A stretch of 64,000 nucleotides of DNA from Bacteroidota bacterium (GCA_027491355.1 JAIXWI010000009.1:62001-126000), one strand, 5' to 3'; counted from the first letter of the stretch, positions 38,127 to 48,549 are shown. The notes: generated by a model from the letters alone, not told the origin. Numbers and translations are program-made.

Positions 38127-39848
38127 ATGAAAAAGATATATTCACTAATTTTAATATTGTGCCTTGCAGGTTTCAAAACTTGGGCTCAACCTACAATGTC
38201 ACCCTCAAATGGTGTGGCTTCAAACATTACATCAAACTCACTAACTTTATCGTGGACCAATGGCAATGGGAATAAAAGAATTGTTATTGGTAGAGCATTT
38301 GGGCCATCTACAGAATACTTAGCTAACTGGACAGATTATTCTCAAGTAGATCCAGCTAACACTGTATTTGGATCGGGTAAAAGTTTTGGCCAAGGCTATG
38401 TTATTTATGTTGGCACTGGCAATACTATCAATGTAACTAATTTAAACCCCTCAACATTTTATGCCTTTCATATTTACGAAGCTGCTGATATGGGAGAGGC
38501 TTATATGGTTAACGCGTCTTACCTAACACTTAATTCAACTACATCTGGATCAACACCTCCACCAAATTTAACTCCAACAGTAGGTGCAACAAGCTTAATT
38601 TTCCCAGTTGTTACAGAAACAGGTTTAACATTGGCTTGGAGTAACGGAAATGGATCGAAAAGAATAGTTATAGCCAACCAGGGTTCAGCAGTATCCACAA
38701 ACCCTACCAACGGCATCAGCTACACTGCCAATACCATATTTGGAGAAGGAAGTCAAATAGGTACAGGTACTGTTGTATACAATGGCACAGGTAGTTTTGT
38801 TAGTGTGACAGGTTTAACAGGAGGTCAAACTTATTACTTTACTGTGATAGAGTACAATGAAGACATTGAAGGTGAAGTGAGTTATTTGTACGGAACCAGT
38901 TCCAAAACCACAGGCAATGCAACCACAACAGCAGCACCATCTGAAGGCGGAGATTCAGATGAAGATGGCATAGCAGATTCAGAAGACGATTATCCGAACG
39001 ATGCTTACAAAGCCTTCAACAACAATTACCCAGCCGAAGGCAATGGCACCTTGATGTTTGAAGATTTATGGCCATCAACAGGAGACTACGATTTCAACGA
39101 CTTGGTATTGGATTACAACTTCAATGTAATAACCAATGCATCAAACCAAGTAGTAGAAGCTAAATATACCTTCTATACCAAAGCAATTGGTGGAGGCTTA
39201 CACAATGGATTTGCTTTTCAATTGGATGGAATTGCAGCAAGTAAAATCATCTCAGTAACAGGAACCAAAACAACAGGTATCAGTTATACAAGTATGAATT
39301 CAAACGGCACAGAAGCAGGTCAAACTACAGCAAACATAGTAGTCATTAAAAATGCAAGCGAGTTGTTGCCACATAGCGCAGGATTTGCTTTCGTAAACGT
39401 AGAAGCAGATGCACCCAATGTAGGAATGGATACGACCGTTGTAACCATTAAGTTTGCTGAAAATGGTGTATTTGCAGTAGAAGAAACACCAATATCTATT
39501 GCCGACTTTAGTTCAACTATATTCAATCCGTATTTGATAGTTGGTCAACAAAGAGGCAAAGAGATTCACTTGGCAGACAGAACACCAACTGCATTGGCAA
39601 ACCAATCGTATTTTGGACAACAACAAGATGCAAGTAACCCATCAACAACAACGTATTACAAAACAGCAAGTGGATTACCATGGGCTTTGAACATTGGTCA
39701 ATCTATTCCGCAAGCAACAGAGAAAACAGATTTCACACAGGTGTATTTGAATTTCAGCAATTGGGCAACCAGTGGAGGCAATACTAATACGGATTGGTAC
39801 TTAGACCTAGCAGGTTACAGAAACAACACCAAGATTTTTTCTAAATAA
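38127..39848 (+). CDS. LruC-domain secreted protein with two FN3-like repeats
   Basis: A 573-residue exported protein. Residues 1-20 are a signal peptide. Two related fibronectin III-like modules follow (about 22-145 and 150-270), each with SLTLSWTNGNGNKRIVI/TLAWSNGNGSKRIVI. A short acidic calcium-binding-like stretch comes next (GGDSDEDGIADSEDDYPNDAYK, thrombospondin type 3 style). The remainder is the LruC domain, marked by LMFEDLWPSTGDYDFNDLVLDYNF. LruC proteins are surface or exported proteins; their role is not established. A strong intrinsic terminator ends the transcript. Confidence 0.87.
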   Translation: MKKIYSLILILCLAGFKTWAQPTMSPSNGVASNITSNSLTLSWTNGNGNKRIVIGRAFGPSTEYLANWTDYSQVDPANTVFGSGKSFGQGYVIYVGTGNTINVTNLNPSTFYAFHIYEAADMGEAYMVNASYLTLNSTTSGSTPPPNLTPTVGATSLIFPVVTETGLTLAWSNGNGSKRIVIANQGSAVSTNPTNGISYTANTIFGEGSQIGTGTVVYNGTGSFVSVTGLTGGQTYYFTVIEYNEDIEGEVSYLYGTSSKTTGNATTTAAPSEGGDSDEDGIADSEDDYPNDAYKAFNNNYPAEGNGTLMFEDLWPSTGDYDFNDLVLDYNFNVITNASNQVVEAKYTFYTKAIGGGLHNGFAFQLDGIAASKIISVTGTKTTGISYTSMNSNGTEAGQTTANIVVIKNASELLPHSAGFAFVNVEADAPNVGMDTTVVTIKFAENGVFAVEETPISIADFSSTIFNPYLIVGQQRGKEIHLADRTPTALANQSYFGQQQDASNPSTTTYYKTASGLPWALNIGQSIPQATEKTDFTQVYLNFSNWATSGGNTNTDWYLDLAGYRNNTKIFSK

Positions 39849-39868
39849 ATTAAAACAATCATTCATTG

Positions 39869-39905
39869 AAAAAAGCTGACCCGTAAAAAGGGTCAGCTTT
39901 TTTGT
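39869..39905 (+). terminator. Intrinsic terminator after the LruC gene
   Basis: A 12-bp perfect stem AAAAGCTGACCC/GGGTCAGCTTTT (39871-39882 with 39890-39901) with a 7-nt loop is followed by T-rich sequence. It lies about 20 bp after the LruC stop. Confidence 0.92.
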
Positions 39906-39966
39906 TATGACCTGCCAATAAGAAAATTGCAGAAAAACATTTATTGCAGTAAATTGTATTTATAAC

Positions 39967-41313
39967 ATGAAACAGCTAATTGTTTTTCTTTTTTGTTTGC
40001 TCATTCATTTTAGTGCGAATGCGCAAAAACTTTATGGAATTGTACGCAAGAACTTTTATACTACAGTTACCAACCCTCTTGATAGTACCTTTACTCCTTA
40101 CGAAAGATTTGATTCTTCAACCATCCGTTTGGGTGAATTGAATACCCAAACTGGTAATGTAGCCAACATTAGTTCAGATGAATACAACATGGCAGTAAAC
40201 TTAACAGGTGCTGCATTGAATCCGTTCGATAACAGTTTTGTTTTTCTTGGAGCAAATAACCTCAATACTTTCAATCTGAGTAATGGTCAATTAGAGAACA
40301 GTATTGCAGTAAACTACGGAACAGTAAGTAGTTTCTTTGATAATTTCAGGTTCTGTCATGCAGATAGTACCATGTACGGCTTGTCCAGAAGGGTTATTTA
40401 TAATCCAACTACATTTACTTATACTGGTGAGGTATATTTGGCTAAAATTGATACCAAAACAGGAGACATTACTCAAATATCAGCCAGTTCAGTGGTTCCA
40501 GGTTTTGCCCTAGCTGGCAGTGCCATAGACCCTTTTCAAATGGTGTATTATTTCTCAACAGGTCAATATTTAATTGGCCTAGATTTATACACAGGAAGCA
40601 TCTATAGTAAATCGGAAATCAATATACCTGGTGGCGGAATTTTTGACAATTTCAGTTACAGTTGCGCCGACAATAGTTTGTATGGTTTGGTGCGTAAAAA
40701 TTATTTTTCATATTACCCTGATCCTTTTAACCCAGTCGATTCATTTGCACAATTTGATTCTTCAGTGGTTAAGTTGGCCACAATAAATGTCAATACTGGC
40801 ATGGTAACCATTCTTTCTCCTTATGCCGTCACCAAGGGTGGTTATAGCCTAAATGCAGGCAGTGCCATAGATCCAGAATCCCTAACATTTTATTTCAATC
40901 CAGGTAATAGTGTTGTAGGTGTTTCATTGGTAACTGGATTAAAAACCAGTGAGCAAATGCTTTCATTTGAAAAGGGTGATTATTTTGATTTGATGCGAAA
41001 TTTTGAAAATTGTAAAACAGCATATGCCAAAAGAAAGTCATCGGCTCAAACCAGTATACAGGAAGAATTAGCAACTAGCTTGAATGTATCTGTTTATCCC
41101 AATCCAGCTGCAAATTTTACTCAGGTTTCAAGTGCGTACAATTTGGTTCAAATTCAATTGTTTGATAGGAATGGAAAGTTGGTACTCTGTCAAAATCCAA
41201 ATACAAAAAATGTTAACATAGCACTGAGCAGCTTACCAGAAGGAGTCTATTTCTTGAAAATTACAACCGAAAAAGGTGTAACAACAACTAAAAAGCTGTT
41301 GCACTTGCTTTAA
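39967..41313 (+). CDS. Type IX-secreted repeat protein
   Basis: A 448-residue secreted protein with signal peptide ending FSANAQ. The body contains internal repeats built around KLYGIVRKNF, FDSSTIRLGELNTQTGNV, AGSAIDP and YYFSTGQ/FYFNPG, which look like blades of a beta-propeller. The second half repeats the first (LYGLVRKNYF...FDSSVVKLATINVNTGMV). The last 75 residues are a type IX sorting domain, starting SVYPNPAANF and ending LPEGVYFLKITTEKGVTTTKKLLHL. The function of the repeat body is unknown. Confidence 0.85.
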   Translation: MKQLIVFLFCLLIHFSANAQKLYGIVRKNFYTTVTNPLDSTFTPYERFDSSTIRLGELNTQTGNVANISSDEYNMAVNLTGAALNPFDNSFVFLGANNLNTFNLSNGQLENSIAVNYGTVSSFFDNFRFCHADSTMYGLSRRVIYNPTTFTYTGEVYLAKIDTKTGDITQISASSVVPGFALAGSAIDPFQMVYYFSTGQYLIGLDLYTGSIYSKSEINIPGGGIFDNFSYSCADNSLYGLVRKNYFSYYPDPFNPVDSFAQFDSSVVKLATINVNTGMVTILSPYAVTKGGYSLNAGSAIDPESLTFYFNPGNSVVGVSLVTGLKTSEQMLSFEKGDYFDLMRNFENCKTAYAKRKSSAQTSIQEELATSLNVSVYPNPAANFTQVSSAYNLVQIQLFDRNGKLVLCQNPNTKNVNIALSSLPEGVYFLKITTEKGVTTTKKLLHLL

Positions 41314-41439
41314 AACAAGGAGTGGCTTTTTAAATTGATTATTAGGCTGCTAGCAAATACAATATAGCTATGGTTACAATTTATCTCATTAGGTTAAAAC
41401 TATCTTGATATTTATCTGTTGTCATCAAAAATTTAAAAC

Positions 41440-42324
41440 ATGAAACTACGTTATCATTTCCCAATTTTTTTGAGTCTTGCTATTTTAACCTCTTGTGCTA
41501 CCGTTTTTCAAGATGAGGTAGCTGTTAAAAGAACTTTTGGTAAACTTAATGGGGATGTTTATTACTCAGGGTTGCGCATCTACAATCCACTTTTCTCAAA
41601 AATGATCAGGGTTCCTATCAATACCGTGAATTTAGAAATAAATGTAGGCTTACCCTCAAAGGAAGGTTTAACCGTTCAATCAGAGATTTCAATTTTATAC
41701 AAGATTAAAACCAACGAAGTACAGAACATTCTGAAATATACTGGTTTAAACTACCAGGGTGTACTCATATTGCCAGTATTTAGGTCAGCATCAGCAGATG
41801 TATGTTCGGAATTTGATGCCAAAGATATGCACAGTGCCAAAAGGTCTCAAATAGAAAATAAAATTAAAGAGCGCATGATGCAGGTATTAGAACCCAAAGG
41901 TTTTACAATAGAAGCTGTTCTTTTAAAGTCAATTGTATTACCTCAAGGGCTTTCAAAAGCAATTGAAGAAAAATTGCAAGCAGAACAAGATGCCCAGCGC
42001 ATGGAATTTTTGAAAGATAGAGAAAGAAGAGAAGCTGAAAGAAAGGTGCTTCAGGCGGAGGGTGATAAAAATGCCAAAATTATAGCGGCAGAAGGTCAAA
42101 AGCGCATTTTAGAATTAGAGGCAGAAGGTAGGGCAAATGCAATAAAAATTGAAGCAGACGCAAATGCAAAAGCAAATGACATGCTTGAAAAGAGTTTATC
42201 ACCACAAATTCTCAAGTTTAAACAAATTGATGCTTTCAGAAATTTATCAACTTCTCCAAACGCTAAAACCATTATAACAGATGGCAAAACACCCCTTATT
42301 GGATTGCCGTCAGATGGTAAATAA
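41440..42324 (+). CDS. Prohibitin/SPFH-family lipoprotein
   Basis: A 294-residue SPFH/band 7 protein. The N-terminus carries a lipobox (LTSC, Cys about 19) in place of the usual single membrane helix. The SPFH domain runs from about 25 to 180 (DEVAVKRTFGKL, GLTVQSEISILYKIK, IEAVLLKSIVLPQGL). Residues about 180-260 are a charged, Ala/Glu-rich coiled coil (QAEQDAQRMEFLKDRERREAERK), as in prohibitins, which form ring oligomers at membranes. It is monocistronic as far as I can see. Confidence 0.88.
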   Translation: MKLRYHFPIFLSLAILTSCATVFQDEVAVKRTFGKLNGDVYYSGLRIYNPLFSKMIRVPINTVNLEINVGLPSKEGLTVQSEISILYKIKTNEVQNILKYTGLNYQGVLILPVFRSASADVCSEFDAKDMHSAKRSQIENKIKERMMQVLEPKGFTIEAVLLKSIVLPQGLSKAIEEKLQAEQDAQRMEFLKDRERREAERKVLQAEGDKNAKIIAAEGQKRILELEAEGRANAIKIEADANAKANDMLEKSLSPQILKFKQIDAFRNLSTSPNAKTIITDGKTPLIGLPSDGK

Positions 42325-42444
42325 ATAGCCCTTTTAGGAGGCTTTCTTATAAGTACTTATCTATTTAATTTTAGTTTTTGTTGTATACACCATGCGTTTG
42401 TACAATAATTACTGAAATCAATTACTTTTGTTGTTAGAAATTAA

Positions 42445-42783
42445 ATGCAAAGAAAAATATTCCATATCTCAAGCCTTTTGTTTGTGCATTGCTTCACAAT
42501 TCTCTTGTGCGTTGTTTCTGTTTCTAAACCGTTAATCAATACTCAAAACGCTGTAGGTGTCTTTGATGCTTCAGGTGGATTGAATGATGATTTGGAAAAT
42601 ACTGAACAAGAAACAGACAGCGATAAAAAGGAGTTAACCCAAGACGACTATTTTAGCTGCTTTAACTTTATACCAAAAGTCATTTCTTCAGCTCATGGCA
42701 CCTTGTTCTCAGTTGAAAATGAAACCTGTTCAAATGGCTTCATTTTAATTTCAATACCGCCACCAAAGGAGTACTTTTCTTAA
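42445..42783 (+). CDS. Small exported protein upstream of RND genes (unknown)
   Basis: A 112-residue protein with a hydrophobic N-terminal segment (residues 8-28, signal peptide or membrane anchor), an acidic middle (NDDLENTEQETDSDKKE) and two cysteines in YFSCFNF and NETCSNGF. No family recognised. It precedes the RND adaptor gene by 49 bp in the same direction, so it may be part of the efflux operon. The frame is intact and follows a spacer, which supports a real gene, but coding is not proven. Confidence 0.55.
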   Translation: MQRKIFHISSLLFVHCFTILLCVVSVSKPLINTQNAVGVFDASGGLNDDLENTEQETDSDKKELTQDDYFSCFNFIPKVISSAHGTLFSVENETCSNGFILISIPPPKEYFS

Positions 42784-42832
42784 TAAGTATCATTCCTTTA
42801 ACCGACACATTCGTGTCTCAACAATTTTACGT

Positions 42833-43957
42833 ATGAAATTAAAAGTATCAGCATTTTTTGCTGCATTTACATGTATGCTGGCTGCATGTAAAAATAACAA
42901 CAATAACAACGAACAAACGCATTCCTTTCCAGTAACAAATGTCATTTCAAAAGACACATTTATTTATACCGATTACATATCAGATATACATGCAATTCAA
43001 AATGTGGAAATTAGGGCAAGGGTTAATGGATACCTAGAAAAAATATTTATTGATGAAGGCGAGCAAGTGCATGCAGGACAACTGCTATTTACCATTAACA
43101 ACAAAGAGTATTTAGAGGAACTTGCCAAAGCAAAAGCACTTTATAAGGCTGCCGTTGCAGATTTAGATGCCGTAAATTTGGAGTATAAAAATGTACTAAA
43201 GCTTGCTGAAAAGAAAATTGTATCTACTACAGAAATTGCCTTAGCAAAAAGCAAATTGGATGCCCAAAAAGCAAAAATGGAAGAAGCATTGGCGCATCAA
43301 TCTTACATAAACATTAAACTATCGAATACTGAAATTAGAGCGCCGTTTTCAGGAATTGTTAACAGAACACCTCAGAAGTCTGGAAGTTTAATTGAGGAGG
43401 GGACGCTGCTCACAACCATTTCTAATTCCAATCAGGTTTTTGCATATTTTGATGTTTCAGAAAAAGAATACTTACGTTATGCCCGTAATTTAAAATCGGA
43501 CACTCTTGAATCGAACACGGTGACATTAATTTTGGCTGATGGCATGGAGCACAATTACAAAGGTCAAATAGAAACGATTGAGGGTATTATAGATGAAAGC
43601 ACTGGTAATATTGCATTTCGAGCCCGCTTCCCAAACCCAGATAGAATTATCAAACATGGGGCAAGCGGAACAGTTCGTTTGGTAAAACATTTCAATGACA
43701 TACTTATTGTTCCTCAAAAATCAACATTTGAGATTCAAGACAAATTGTATGTATACGTTGTAGATGAGCAAAACAATTTGCAGCAGCGTAACATTGGCTA
43801 TGTGGCAAGACTACCCCATGTGTTTTTGGTTAATAATGGAATAAAGGCTAGGGAGCGAATTTTATTTGAGGGTATACAAAATGTTAAACCCAATATGACA
43901 ATCAAGCCAGAGTTGCACCATATGTCAGAGCTTCTGCAGGGGGTTTCTGTAAAATAA
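42833..43957 (+). CDS. RND efflux periplasmic adaptor, lipoprotein
   Basis: A 374-residue AcrA/HlyD-type membrane fusion protein. The lipobox is LAAC (Cys about 20). The lipoyl half-motifs are AIQNVEIRARVNGYLEKIFIDEGEQVHAGQLLF and LSNTEIRAPFSGIVNRTPQKSGSLIEEGTLL, either side of a helical hairpin (about 95-150). Beta-barrel and membrane-proximal domains follow. It bridges the pump at 43965 and the outer-membrane protein at 47107. Drug or detergent export is the likely role; no heavy-metal methionine motif is evident. Confidence 0.93.
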   Translation: MKLKVSAFFAAFTCMLAACKNNNNNNEQTHSFPVTNVISKDTFIYTDYISDIHAIQNVEIRARVNGYLEKIFIDEGEQVHAGQLLFTINNKEYLEELAKAKALYKAAVADLDAVNLEYKNVLKLAEKKIVSTTEIALAKSKLDAQKAKMEEALAHQSYINIKLSNTEIRAPFSGIVNRTPQKSGSLIEEGTLLTTISNSNQVFAYFDVSEKEYLRYARNLKSDTLESNTVTLILADGMEHNYKGQIETIEGIIDESTGNIAFRARFPNPDRIIKHGASGTVRLVKHFNDILIVPQKSTFEIQDKLYVYVVDEQNNLQQRNIGYVARLPHVFLVNNGIKARERILFEGIQNVKPNMTIKPELHHMSELLQGVSVK

Positions 43958-43964
43958 TTTAATT

Positions 43965-46900
43965 ATGTTTAAAAAATTTATTGAGCGACCAGTGTTATCA
44001 CTGGTGATATCACTTTTTATAGTTTTATTAGGAGTACTTTCCATTTTTCAATTACCAGTTACACAATATCCGGACATTGCTCCTCCAGCAGTTTCTGTTA
44101 TTACTAAGTATACGGGTGCCAACGCAGAGGTTTGTGCTAAAGCGGTTGTAACTCCACTAGAGCGAGCTATCAATGGAGTTCCTGGAATGTCCTATATGAG
44201 TTCTGTATCAGGAAACGACGGTACAAGTATCATTCAGGTTTATTTTAAAGTTGGTACAGACCCTGATGCTGCTGCTGTAAATGTTCAAAATAGGGTAGCA
44301 ACTGTATTAGACGAACTCCCCGAAGAAGTAATTAAAGCGGGTGTTTCAACAGAAAAAGAAGTTAATAGCATGCTTTTGTATTTGAACCTGATTAGTAGTG
44401 ATACCACTTTAGACGAAAAGTTCATATACAATTTTGCAGATATCAATGTTTTAGCAGAGTTAAAACGCATAGATGGTGTAGGTTTTGCAGACATCATGGG
44501 ATCACGCGAGTATGCCATGCGCGTATGGCTTAAACCTACAAAACTTGATGCTTACGAAATTTCAGCAGAAGAAATTATACAGGCATTACGTGCGCAAAAT
44601 ATTGAGGCAGCACCAGGTAAAGTAGGAGAAAGCTCTGGTGGTAAATCTCAATCATTGCAATATGTATTGAGGTATACCGGAAAGCTTACTCAGAAAGAGC
44701 AGTATGAGAATGTTATCATTAAAGTAAATGAGGGTGGTAAGATGCTAAGGTTAAAAGATGTTGCCGATATTGAGTTTGGCTCACTCGATTATGATGTGCT
44801 GTCAAAAGAAAATGGAAAACCTTCTGCTGCTATTGTGTTAAAGCAAAGACCAGGCTCAAACGCAAGTAAGGTTATTCAGCAAATCAAAGAGAGAATGGCT
44901 GTGCTCAAAGCATCTACATTTCCACCTGGAATGGATTATACAATAAGTTATGATGTATCAAGGTTCTTGGATGCATCTATACATGAGGTTTTAAAAACAC
45001 TTTTAGAAGCCTTTGTACTTGTTGCTTTTGTAGTGTTTATTTTTCTTCAAGATTGGCGTTCAACACTAATTCCAGTGCTTGCGGTTCCCGTATCGTTAAT
45101 TGGCACATTTGCTTTTATGCAATTATTCGGATTCTCAATCAACTTACTTACGTTGTTTGCATTGGTTCTTGCAATAGGAATTGTAGTTGACAATGCAATT
45201 GTGGTAGTAGAAGCAGTGCATGCTAAAATGGAAGAGAAAAATTTAGATGCACACCAAGCTACCATAGAATCAATGGATGAAATTGGAGGAGCAATTATTT
45301 CTATCACATTGGTTATGTCTGCAGTATTTATTCCTGTTGCATTTCTAGACGGACCAGTGGGTGTTTTTTACAGACAATTCTCAATTACCATGGCCATTTC
45401 AATTGTTATTTCTGGAATAAATGCCTTAACACTTACTCCAGCTTTAACAGCATTGATGCTAAAAAAACCACAACACCACCAACACAACAAAAATTATTTA
45501 TCGGTTTTCTTTTCAAAATTTAACCAACATTACAATTCTATTTCCGATAAGTACAAAGGCATATTGAAACAAATAGTGAATAGAAGAACCATCACTGTTG
45601 GTGCATTGCTTGTTTTTTCGTTTTTAACTTGGGGTACTGGAAAGTTTATCCCATCAGGTTTTATTCCTTCAGAAGACCAAGGTACCATTTATGCCAATGT
45701 GACTACACCTGCAGGTGCAACATTGGAGCGAACAGAATCGGTTATGAATTCTATTGACGAGGTAGCAAAATCAATTCAAGAAATAGAGTCTACCTCATCT
45801 CTTGCTGGTTTTAGTATGATGACAGATGGAGTTGGAGCATCGTTTGGTATGAGCACCATTAGTTTAAAGCCTTGGAATGAAAGGGATCAAACAGCCGATG
45901 AAATTATTGCAATGTTAGACAACAAAACAAAGCACATTCAAGATGCCTCCATTCAATTTTTTCCTCCTCCTGCTGTACCAGGTTTTGGAAATGCAAGCGG
46001 GTTTGAAATGCGTTTATTAGACAAAACAGGTTCAGGAAATTTGCAACATACTTTTGAAGTCACTCAGCACTTTATTGAAGAAGTAAAAAAGAGAAAAGAA
46101 ATTAAAAATATTTTCACAAGTTTTAATCCCACCTTCCCACAATACCTCATTCATGTCAATCAAGACCTTGCTGCTAAAAAAGGAATTTCAGTTGAAAATG
46201 CAATGTCTAACCTACAAACTTTAATGGGTAGTTATTACGCATCTAATTTTATTCGTTTTGGTCAGATGTATAAAGTAATGCTACAGTCTGACCCCAAATT
46301 CAGAGCAGAACCCAATGACATTTTAAAGTTAAGGGTTAAAAATAAAGATGGCGAAATGGTTCCGTATTCATTGTTTAGCAAAATTGAAAGGGTTTATGGA
46401 CCCGAGCAATTAACGCGTTATAACATGTATATTTCAGCTATGCTTAATGGAGAACCTGCACCAGGATACAGTAGTGGGGATGCAATTAAGGCTATAGAAG
46501 AAGTTGCTGAAAAGAGTCTTCCAAAAGGTTTTTCATACGACTGGTCAGGAATGACAAGAGAAGAGATAGCATCGGGCAACCAGGTGTTTTTTATTTTCTT
46601 AATTTGTTTACTATTTGTTTACCTGCTCTTGGCGGCACAATATGAAAGTTTTCTGTTGCCATTGTCTGTTTTACTGTCTCTGCCGTTTGGTATTTTTGGC
46701 TCTTTCTGTTTTCTACTTATTACGGGTTTAGAAAACAATATTTATGCCCAAGTTGCAATGATAATGCTGATTGGTTTATTAGGAAAAAATGCTGTTTTGA
46801 TAGTAGAGTTTGCATTGCTTAAACAAAAAGAGGGTTTGTCTTTGTTAGAGGCTGCCATTGAGGGAGCAGAGGCTCGTTTAAGACCCATTCTTATGACTTC

Positions 46901-47114
46901 TTTTGCATTTATTGCCGGTTTGGTGCCATTAATTTTTGCCACAGGTGCAGGTGCTATTGGAAACAAAACAATTGGAGTAACAGCTGCTGGAGGCATGTTG
47001 TTTGGTACTGTTTTAGGATTACTGATAATACCAGGGCTTTTTGTACTGGTTGCTAAACAAAAAAGAAAAGAAAACAATTCACAGGAATTTCAAATAAAGC
47101 GCATTCATGAATAG
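43965..47114 (+). CDS. RND multidrug efflux permease (AcrB/HAE1 type)
   Basis: A 1049-residue resistance-nodulation-division pump. The start FKKFIERPVLSLVISLFIVLLGVLSIFQLPVTQYPDIAPP is typical of HAE1 pumps. Helix 4 carries LVLAIGIVVDNAIVVVEAV with the two proton-relay aspartates seen in the DD motif position. Helix 10-11 shows GLLGKNAVLIVEFA. The two large periplasmic loops are present (about 40-330 and 560-860). It starts 7 bp after the adaptor gene. Its end overlaps the start of the TolC-like gene by 8 bp. Confidence 0.95.
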   Translation: MFKKFIERPVLSLVISLFIVLLGVLSIFQLPVTQYPDIAPPAVSVITKYTGANAEVCAKAVVTPLERAINGVPGMSYMSSVSGNDGTSIIQVYFKVGTDPDAAAVNVQNRVATVLDELPEEVIKAGVSTEKEVNSMLLYLNLISSDTTLDEKFIYNFADINVLAELKRIDGVGFADIMGSREYAMRVWLKPTKLDAYEISAEEIIQALRAQNIEAAPGKVGESSGGKSQSLQYVLRYTGKLTQKEQYENVIIKVNEGGKMLRLKDVADIEFGSLDYDVLSKENGKPSAAIVLKQRPGSNASKVIQQIKERMAVLKASTFPPGMDYTISYDVSRFLDASIHEVLKTLLEAFVLVAFVVFIFLQDWRSTLIPVLAVPVSLIGTFAFMQLFGFSINLLTLFALVLAIGIVVDNAIVVVEAVHAKMEEKNLDAHQATIESMDEIGGAIISITLVMSAVFIPVAFLDGPVGVFYRQFSITMAISIVISGINALTLTPALTALMLKKPQHHQHNKNYLSVFFSKFNQHYNSISDKYKGILKQIVNRRTITVGALLVFSFLTWGTGKFIPSGFIPSEDQGTIYANVTTPAGATLERTESVMNSIDEVAKSIQEIESTSSLAGFSMMTDGVGASFGMSTISLKPWNERDQTADEIIAMLDNKTKHIQDASIQFFPPPAVPGFGNASGFEMRLLDKTGSGNLQHTFEVTQHFIEEVKKRKEIKNIFTSFNPTFPQYLIHVNQDLAAKKGISVENAMSNLQTLMGSYYASNFIRFGQMYKVMLQSDPKFRAEPNDILKLRVKNKDGEMVPYSLFSKIERVYGPEQLTRYNMYISAMLNGEPAPGYSSGDAIKAIEEVAEKSLPKGFSYDWSGMTREEIASGNQVFFIFLICLLFVYLLLAAQYESFLLPLSVLLSLPFGIFGSFCFLLITGLENNIYAQVAMIMLIGLLGKNAVLIVEFALLKQKEGLSLLEAAIEGAEARLRPILMTSFAFIAGLVPLIFATGAGAIGNKTIGVTAAGGMLFGTVLGLLIIPGLFVLVAKQKRKENNSQEFQIKRIHE

Positions 47115-48549
47115 ATTTAATTTGGTTTTCTATTATATACTTTCTGTTTTTCTATTAACAAAATGTTCGACACCCAAAATTGGTTCAGAACCGTTAAAAA
47201 CAAAAGTTCCTGATACGTTTCAGCCCAATAGCAATGATACTGCTAAGATACATATGGTTAAATGGAGGACCATTTTAATTGACTCTAGTTTAACTACGCA
47301 TATTGAAACAGCGCTTAACAATAATTTTGATTTGCGCTCAGCATTGCAAAGAGTTCAAATTCTCAAGGCTGGACTGTATCATGCAAAAGCCATACAAATG
47401 CCAGATTTGTCCTTAAACTTGGCTTCTGGTGTAAGAAAATTTGGCGAATACACAATGGACGGAGTGGGTAATTATGATACAAGATTTTCTCCCAACCTGA
47501 GCTCCAATCAACAAATTCCCAACCCTTTACCAGATTATTATGCGGGGTTTCAAACATCTTGGGAGATTGATTTTTGGGGTAAACTAAAAAACAAAAAAAA
47601 GGCTGCTGCAGATAGGTTTATGGCATCGCAATATGGCAAAGACTTTATTGTAACCAACCTCATCAAAGAAGTTGCTTTAGCTTATTTTGAGCTAGTAGCT
47701 CTTGACAATGAGTCTTCAATGCTTCAAGAAAACATTGCACTACAAGAATCAGCACTCGAATTGGTAAAAGCCAAAAAGTCTGTAGGAATGGCAAATGAAT
47801 TAGGCGTAGAGCTGATGAAAACTCAGCTAATAAATTCACAGGTAATACTTGCTGAAGTGAACCAAAGAATTATTGAAACAGAAAGCCAATTAAATTTCAT
47901 ATGTGGAGCTTACCCGAGCAGAGTTAAAAGAAGCACCAGTTATTTTTCAGAACATGTTCAACATTTTATGACCATTGGTGTTCCTTCAGATTTAATGCGC
48001 AACAGACCAGATATTCGTCAATCTGAACACGAGTTAAAAGCTAGTAACGCAGATTTAAAATCAGCTCAAGCAGCATTCTTTCCAAGCATCAATATCAATT
48101 CAGCAATGGGTTTGCAGTCATTCAATTCAGCCCTTTTATTGGAAACACCTGCATCTTTGGCGTACAATTTAATAGGTGGTTTAACAGCCCCCATCTTCAA
48201 TCGCAGGAAGTTAAAAGCAGAATTGATGGCCAGTAAGGCAGAACAAAATCAGGCATACAACAACTATGAAAAAACTGTTGTGAACGCTTTTCGAGAGGTG
48301 TACAATGCTGTAAATAAAATTAACAATACCCAAAAAATGTACGAACTCAAAAAGGAAGAAGTTGAAATACTTAAAAAATCAATTGTTACAGCAACTGAAC
48401 TTTTTGCAGTTGGAAGGGCTAATTACCTTGAAGTGATTACTGCGCAAAAGAATGCACTACAAGCTCAGATTGAACTCATCAATTGTTATAGAAACTACAA
48501 TTATTCTTTTATTGAATTGTATATTTCAATAGGAGGAGGTTGGCAGTGA
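47107..48549 (+). CDS. TolC/NodT-family outer-membrane efflux lipoprotein
   Basis: A 480-residue outer-membrane efflux protein. The lipobox is LTKC (Cys about 20). The two repeated OEP domains contain LNNNFDLRSALQRVQILKAGLYHAKA and DLMRNRPDIRQSEHELKASNADLKSAQAAFFPSI, the classic NodT signature. It completes the tripartite system with the adaptor and pump and overlaps the pump gene by 8 bp. Its stop lies 40 bp before the first tRNA-like fragment of the accessory island, so the island boundary is immediately downstream of this operon. Confidence 0.93.
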   Translation: MNRFNLVFYYILSVFLLTKCSTPKIGSEPLKTKVPDTFQPNSNDTAKIHMVKWRTILIDSSLTTHIETALNNNFDLRSALQRVQILKAGLYHAKAIQMPDLSLNLASGVRKFGEYTMDGVGNYDTRFSPNLSSNQQIPNPLPDYYAGFQTSWEIDFWGKLKNKKKAAADRFMASQYGKDFIVTNLIKEVALAYFELVALDNESSMLQENIALQESALELVKAKKSVGMANELGVELMKTQLINSQVILAEVNQRIIETESQLNFICGAYPSRVKRSTSYFSEHVQHFMTIGVPSDLMRNRPDIRQSEHELKASNADLKSAQAAFFPSININSAMGLQSFNSALLLETPASLAYNLIGGLTAPIFNRRKLKAELMASKAEQNQAYNNYEKTVVNAFREVYNAVNKINNTQKMYELKKEEVEILKKSIVTATELFAVGRANYLEVITAQKNALQAQIELINCYRNYNYSFIELYISIGGGWQ

